Assembly: GCA_047495785.1 (NCBI GenBank)
Contig: JBLDXI010000021.1
Location: 1 to 64,000, forward strand
Length of the DNA stretch: 64,000 nucleotides
Direction of reading: 5' to 3'
From: Lepidodermella squamata
Lineage: Eukaryota; Gastrotricha
Below, in pieces: positions 59,201 through 64,000 of this stretch. How positions within the stretch are numbered: the first letter of the stretch is position 1; each line of letters starts with the position of its first letter. The notes under the pieces are model-generated. The model made no database searches. It was not told where the DNA came from and worked only from the letters and a program-made list of their open reading frames with translations. A program made the position numbers and the translations under genes.

Positions 59201-60336
59201 TCATCAATATTCACAAGTGAATGATTCATAGCTAATACCCGCCGATAACCGCGAATTTGTCCAAATGGTAAACGGCCTTGGCGCTTTACGAATGAGCTCA
59301 AAATGTGCTAATGGGCTAACCAGGCTTGATAATGATAAAATAAAAAATAAAAAATGAAAATTCGAGTATTGAAAATATGGGGGTCGCGTGGAATCGAACC
59401 CGAGGCGCCCACAAACCATGTCATTTTCACGCGAAAAACCAAAAAAACTGTCCATTTTTACCCGTAGTGCAAAAAGTACAAAACCTACGAGGAAACGGAT
59501 TGCGCCATTCGAAAGAGCGGGGCCGATTACCCACAGTGGAGAAACTGGTTTTATTCCGATTTTGCGAGATTCTCAGAGTTGGATAAATCTCGAAAAGTCG
59601 GAATCTCGAAAAAAATTTTCCGCGCGCAGGACGATTTAAATGAGTCTAGATTTCCGTTTCTTTATCATTTTTAAAACTTTTAAAAATTATTGACTGGAAA
59701 TTTTTCGATTTTATATTCCGAATGAAACCTGCTAGTTTTCGAACACCCGATTGACGAAATCCAGGTCGTTTTTCGTACACTCCCTCCGCGGTGTTTACAT
59801 ACCCGGATTTCCCATCAGACGGGAAATAAGGTGACGGGGATGAAGGTTCCACTCCTTTTTTCTAACCGACTTACCGCGTTGTATGACAGAGGTCTGAAAA
59901 TGCCGAGAAAGTTATCAGCCGTTAACCCGGCTATGCTGAGCAGTGACGCAAAGTAGCTGATAAGTGTTAGCGATCGCAGGACGTTATTCCCACACGTTTC
60001 AATCAACTGAAACGTGTACTTGCCCGACATGCGTTCGTGGCTGAAAGTTAGCACGGTTGTTGAGGCCATGAAGATGTTGGCAGCAGTCAAGCTGAGCAGG
60101 AACCGCCGGTAGCCAGCCAGGGCGAATTTAGTCTGCGTCACTGCGATGACTATCAAGGTGTTGCTGAGCAAGGCTAGGACTGATGACACGATGTCGGCGT
60201 AGATAAACGGAGTGCGCCACATGAAAACTTCGCCGTCTTTCGTCGATGGGGGTGTCAGCGAGAGTACAGGCGGTGTTGTCACGAGGGGCATCATCGTCGA
60301 TTGCCTGCCGTGGCTGCTAATGAAATCAACCGCCAT
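56213..60336 (-). CDS. GPCR with zinc-finger cytoplasmic tail (GPCR-5)
   Basis: Exons 60336-59875, 59159-58771, 58687-58294, 57661-57420, 57367-56440 and 56380-56213; all phases agree and give 860 residues. TM1 about 44-67, TM2 with GYRRFLLSLTAANIF (75-89), TM3 ending LTADNFLGIF (DNF at 141-143 for DRY), TM4 from LMSGGRLIRA (155), a long Thr/Ser-rich ECL2, DWCTYYQLNKFG before TM5, GSFTFCWMPF in TM6, and LSPLLNPIIF in TM7 (472-476). The 365-residue tail starts KKWKRHSS, is Ser/Asn-rich, and carries the paired zinc module at about 647-693. The last exon adds RRRGRDERKDRKKAKRR, a nuclear-signal-like run. The weakest joint is the last intron (donor GTCAGG, 59 bases); read-through would stop at 56341 and drop the basic end. 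Ligand unknown. Confidence 0.82.
56776..56916 (-). other. Zinc-binding module in the GPCR-5 tail
   Basis: The 47-residue module has CHVRGCDNLFLSQAAFYRH, giving C-X4-C-X12-H-X4-H, then DIVAVCDEC and YY, ending GHECC, giving C-X2-C with a His/Cys end. It is preceded by AIFAGN and KPEYR. It aligns without gaps to the module in GPCR-6, with 25 of 47 residues identical and the first six ligand positions all kept (C, C, H, H, C, C). The first part is a C2H2-like finger; the second looks like a treble-clef-type or C2HC unit. The nearby C2H2 genes use C-X2-C fingers and are not its obvious source. Confidence 0.7.
59202..59543 (+). repeat. Dispersed ~320-bp repeat, copy 2 (intron 1 of GPCR-5)
   Basis: Same blocks as the copy at 25530-25845, in the same orientation: ATCAATATTCACAAGTGAAT, GATTCATAGCTAATAC, AATTTGTCC, AACGGCCTT, CGCGAAAAACCAAAAA, AAACGGATTGCG and CGATTACCC. 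It lies antisense in the first intron of GPCR-5. Confidence 0.75.
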
Positions 60337-62432
60337 CTCTCTGCTTGTGCGTGATTTTTAAATTTTTCGCAAAATTATTATCTCCAGCATGCAAAAAACG
60401 AACGCCGTTCGACCGATAATAATCGCGTCATTTTTTTTAATTAACCTTATCCGTCTAAAATCATCGGAAAATTTGTGTACAATAAAACTTAGGAGTATAT
60501 TGTCGGAGTGTAACTTTTGGAAGCTATTTAAAATTTTAGTTGAGGAAAAAATGGACATTAAAAAGTAATGGGAAAAAATTGTAATTCTCAGGGGTCTTTC
60601 TCAAATAATTTTCAGGTGTAGAAATTATGGTCCTAAGAGATCAAAGCATGGCCGAATTTCACACCGGACGAGAATGCTTTATGGTTTAATTGGTTAAAGC
60701 TTTTCCAACACTTGAATAGAGGATAAAATTGCCCGATTTTTCGAGCCTTTGACTATGGCTTAGGAAATTAAATCCGGAAAATCCGATGCGTAAATTTTTG
60801 CCAGGGCGTCGTATCGTACATCTAAAGGAAATAATATGATGAAGAACCAGGTGCTCAAGGCACAAAAATAACTACAAGTGAGCTTATTAAGCAGAGTTGT
60901 CAATTGTCACGTGACCTCGTAACCTATATCGGTTATTTTGTCGCTAAAAATGTTACTTGCATAGTATATGACGTAGTATGACCACAGCATTTTTTTTAGG
61001 AATATTATATGCTTTTATAAGGCTCTGTAATTTATCGTAATAATTAAGCACTGGTTTCTATGTCGGAATCGCGCTTGGGTGAACGCACATGACCTGAAAA
61101 GCTCAACTTGAAACCGACCAAGCGTACAGTCGTGCCTGATATGAGGGAAAAATCGAAATTTTTTATTACAATAGCGAGCAGTTATATCATATTCCGCCTC
61201 TTCAGGGGACACTATTAGAAAAATCTTCCGATAATGATATTCAGAGCTATCATTGCAGCGACCACTTGCGCCCAAAAGGCGAGAGCAAGTCGATATATAT
61301 TAGAGAACGAAGGCTATTAATAGACCGGGGGGAGTGCTCGAGATGAGACATTCATGCAATTTTTTCGCCTAAATTGCCTGATTGCAGGCGAATGATATCG
61401 TTGCCTTCGCGCGAATATAATGCATTACATCGAATGTAGAAGAATGTTTATAATAAGGCAGCACTACTTATAAACGATGATGAAGACTTAGTCTTATTAA
61501 TCGCGCGCGTAAGCAGCTTGTGTTAGGGACTGCTAAAAAATTCGATACGTAATATTCAAGCGAAACTTCATTAGGGTAGGCACAGGTGCGAAACTTCAAG
61601 CCCATAAACATAGGTAAAAAAAAGTCGTGCGCGCACGAGTTTTTTCGATAATAAATAAAAGACACATACATTCAAGATTATAGGGTGATACAAAACTGCT
61701 GTTAGGATTACCTGGCAATATCAGCTCGTTAATCAAATGAGTATTTTTAGTCACATGAACTCGACTGTTATTCAATAATTCTGCGCATCTAACTGAGCGT
61801 CAGAATTTTATCAGAAAATGTGTTATGAATAACGCAGGGCCAAAAGTTGGTCAGGCGATTGTTTGAATAAGACCATCATGATATGAGCACATGTATATCG
61901 ATTGTGAGCGGAAAATCGAATACAACAACAGTTTGGAAGCGCAAAATTATTATCATTGCATTTCAGCACCTGTTTTTATTAAAAAAATACGCGGGTTTTT
62001 TTTCGCTCGAAGCCTGGTAGATAAATAAACACGGATAACAAAAAAATAACAAATCCCATCTTTCTACCTTAGGTAATATCATTTCGGCTAAAAATAAGTG
62101 TAAAACGTCGGTTAAACATGAAAAATTTGAAGGATGAGTTCGAACATAGACTCGCCTTAATAAGCTAATTAGAACGAAGCGCTATTTTTACTGCATAACT
62201 TGAACTAGCCACCTGATAGCAGCATAATTTAATAAAAAAAAATCGATTTGCGACACAGATATTCGGCGGAAAATATTTTCGCTAATTTCTAAAGGAATTT
62301 AATGTCAAAGACAACGCCTACATTAAAACCATCCTAGATATTGCCAAATCATTTTTTTATTTTCAAAAATAATATTATTTTGGCAAGATTTGCTCGCGTC
62401 AACTGTTTTTTAGTCTTTATTCCCTATAATTA
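60337..62432. other. Intergenic region between GPCR-6 and GPCR-5
   Basis: About 2.1 kb, AT-rich, which should hold the GPCR-5 promoter and the GPCR-6 3' flank. Short frames (61015-61275, 61468-61671) show no family signature. Confidence 0.4.
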
Positions 62433-64000
62433 TCAGATGATGACGTAGACAGTTCCAGATTTAGCGGCATCGTTCTCGTCGAACGAGCCGAGCCGCCGCG
62501 GGAAATCGTCTTCATCACCAGCGAGATCGATAGGCACATTCGGATCTGTCTTCCTAAGATTACAGCTGTAAGACCGGAAAGCCGGACTTCTCAGCCCGAT
62601 CGACGATTCCACTAATGATTCATCAGTTTTCGAGCCAGAATTCCTTATTTGACTCGTATTTGTTGCAGTCGTGGTTGTATTCACGTTAATTGAACTCGCA
62701 ACAAGGCTTTCCTCCTCGATTTTAGCTTCGCTGCTTTTATTGACGATGACCTCCTTTTGAGGGCAATCGTGTTCGCCCTTGTCTAGGTAATAAAATTGCG
62801 AACATTGCTCGCAAATTGCGACAATATCGCTGTGTCGCATTCGAAGGTGGCGATGAAATGCGTGCAGGCTAAGAAATAGGTCATCACAGCCGCGCACTGA
62901 ACATCGATAGTCCGGTTTTAAATTCGCAACATTGCCAGCGAAAATTAGCGACTGCTCAAGCAATGAGACGGTCGCACTCGACGACGCGCGGAAAGAGACC
63001 GTAGTCGGCGCTAGGGATAGCGACTGCATGAGTGATCTCGGCGATGTCGGAGAATTGCTAGAAGCCGAGCAATTCCACATTGATCTAGAACTGTAGGTTT
63101 GTAGAACTTTGGACCGTAAGTACGATTTTTTTGCTGCTTTGAATGGCAACAGTTGATCACCCGCGGTAGGTGTTGTATTAGAAGTACTTGATTTTCTCTG
63201 CTTCTGTGATGCAGAGTGATAGTTGCTTCTTGAAGGCACGTAACTCAGATCAGCAAACCTCCTGTAAATCGGAAAGTGGATTAAAAAATTCATCAAAGCG
63301 AATTATAATCGAATCGATTTTTGGATTACATTTAAGTGTCTTTTGCCAAGTCCTTTTGATTAGAAATATTTTTTTAAATTTTCATGTTAAAATAAAAAAA
63401 AATTTAAAAATTAATGAAAATTCCTCAATTATGATAATTTTTTAATTTTTTTTATTTAAAAAGTAGAAAATAAAATTTTTAGATGATTTTAGAAAATTTT
63501 CTAAAGTTAATAAAATCAATTTAATAAAAACTAAAATCCAAAAAAATACTATTAAAAATAAAAAAAAATCCCCAACTCACTTTTGGCATGTAAGGATGGC
63601 GAGAACCTGAAGACGGACTCGGCGTAATCGTGTTGCATAAATGATAGGATTTATCAGCGGGCTCAGCATGAGAAGACTATTGAAAATTGTGTTAATTAAC
63701 AGGGCCTGATTTGAACTCGTCGCGAACGAATGCCGAGGTTCGCCTTTAAAAGTACTGCTGCTACGCGCCGATGTTCGAAGGTACATGTATAGCTCGAAGA
63801 TAATGAAAGGCATCTAAAATTTTGCAAACATTATTTAAATTTGTTTTATTTATTTTTCAAAATTTTTACCCAGCAAAACGAGAATGTGCCGATAAGGAGC
63901 ATTGTGGTTAGAACAAGGCGAAAAGTTTTCCGTTGCCTCGCCGTTTTCCGACGAGTTACCTTGACGAAAATTCGGCCATTTATGAATAACAGCAGCAAAA
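62433..64000 (-). CDS. GPCR with zinc-finger cytoplasmic tail, 3' part (GPCR-6, cut by window edge)
   Basis: Exons visible: 64000-63870, 63813-63581 and 63261-62433, joined in phase; upstream exons (TM1 to TM5) lie outside the window. The first visible exon ends TM5, then RIFVKVTRRK and TM6 with GTFSFCW, joined to MPFIIFELYMYL. TM7 is SLLMLSPLINPIIYATR, with a normal NPxxY. The exon ends LTCQ with a phase-2 donor (AA|gtgagt) and joins the tail as K-RFADLSYVPSRS. The tail of 277 residues is Ser/Thr/Asn-rich, with the zinc module at 62763-62903, and ends AAKSGTVYVII. No basic terminal exon like that of GPCR-5 was found. Exon joints in TM6 and after TM7 are the same as in GPCR-3 and GPCR-5. Confidence 0.82.
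62763..62903 (-). other. Zinc-binding module in the GPCR-6 tail
   Basis: Reads CSVRGCDDLFLSLHAFHRH, then RMRH, DIVAICEQC, YY and GEHDC: C-X4-C-X12-H-X4-H followed by C-X2-C and H-X-C. Preceded by LIFAGN and KPDYR, as in GPCR-5. All putative zinc ligands are present. Confidence 0.7.

Noticed and set aside
59380-59425. tRNA-like T-arm (GGTTCGATTCC) on the minus strand
   Set aside because: No acceptor, D or anticodon arm at proper distance, and the matching place in the other copy of the repeat (25.7 kb) lacks it. Chance or a remnant.
1-64000. CRISPR arrays, bacterial operons, integrated virus genes
   Set aside because: No direct-repeat arrays, ribosome-binding patterns, or polymerase/capsid-like frames were seen.

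Overview
The window is nuclear DNA from a small-genome invertebrate animal. Genes are broken by very short introns (about 45-70 nt is common), splice acceptors are T-rich (TTTTCAG type), flanks are AT-rich, and the gene families are animal ones: rhodopsin-type GPCRs, nuclear receptors, cytochrome P450s, C2H2 zinc fingers and a 26-29 kDa-type cysteine protease. This looks ecdysozoan, most likely a nematode, with a tardigrade as the alternative. I cannot name the species. All exon models below were built by eye from splice sites, reading phase and paralogue comparison.

Layout, left to right: the 5' end of a GPCR (1-249, minus); a large ankyrin-repeat gene (1647-5142, plus) with a Tc1/mariner-like MITE in its second intron; an unrelated divergent GPCR (5551-7482, minus); a secreted Asn-rich and Gly/Tyr-rich protein (9852-10855, minus); a multi-exon GPCR (11324-14030, minus); an intronless P450 (17102-18667, minus) with an inverted, decayed copy of its 5' end (19447-20057) split by a foldback element; three related nuclear receptors (22374-29719, plus); a carbonyl-reductase-like SDR (30729-33642, minus); a second P450 (34935-36592, minus); a small ankyrin gene (38998-40345, minus); a C1-family cysteine protease homologue (41864-45323, minus); three C2H2 zinc-finger genes (46469-50901, minus); and three more GPCRs of the first family (51322-53886, 56213-60336, and 62433 to the right edge, all minus).

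The most interesting system is the GPCR family. Five loci (three complete, two cut by the window edges) share a GYRRFLLSL motif in TM2 and/or the same exon joints (...FCW joined to MPF in TM6; ...SLLMLSPL-NPII in TM7). Where TM3 is visible, the DRY motif is DNF or DNL, so the arginine is gone. In the last two loci the exon after TM7 joins in phase to a long cytoplasmic tail carrying a paired zinc-binding module, C-X4-C-X12-H-X4-H followed by C-X2-C and a His/Cys end. The two modules align without gaps over 47 residues (25 identical) inside tails that are otherwise diverged. In one of them a further predicted exon adds a strongly basic, nuclear-signal-like end. The receptors at 11324 and 51322 have tails without the module. 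This suggests receptors with a built-in nucleic-acid- or protein-binding tail.

Other points: the cysteine protease homologue has Asp in place of its catalytic Cys; the SDR has Phe at the expected catalytic Tyr; one P450 has GPHHC in its heme loop; the three nuclear receptors share an unusual EACQK P-box, and one appears to lack a ligand-binding domain. Several old dispersed repeats lie in introns and between genes. No tRNA, rRNA or CRISPR array was recognised.
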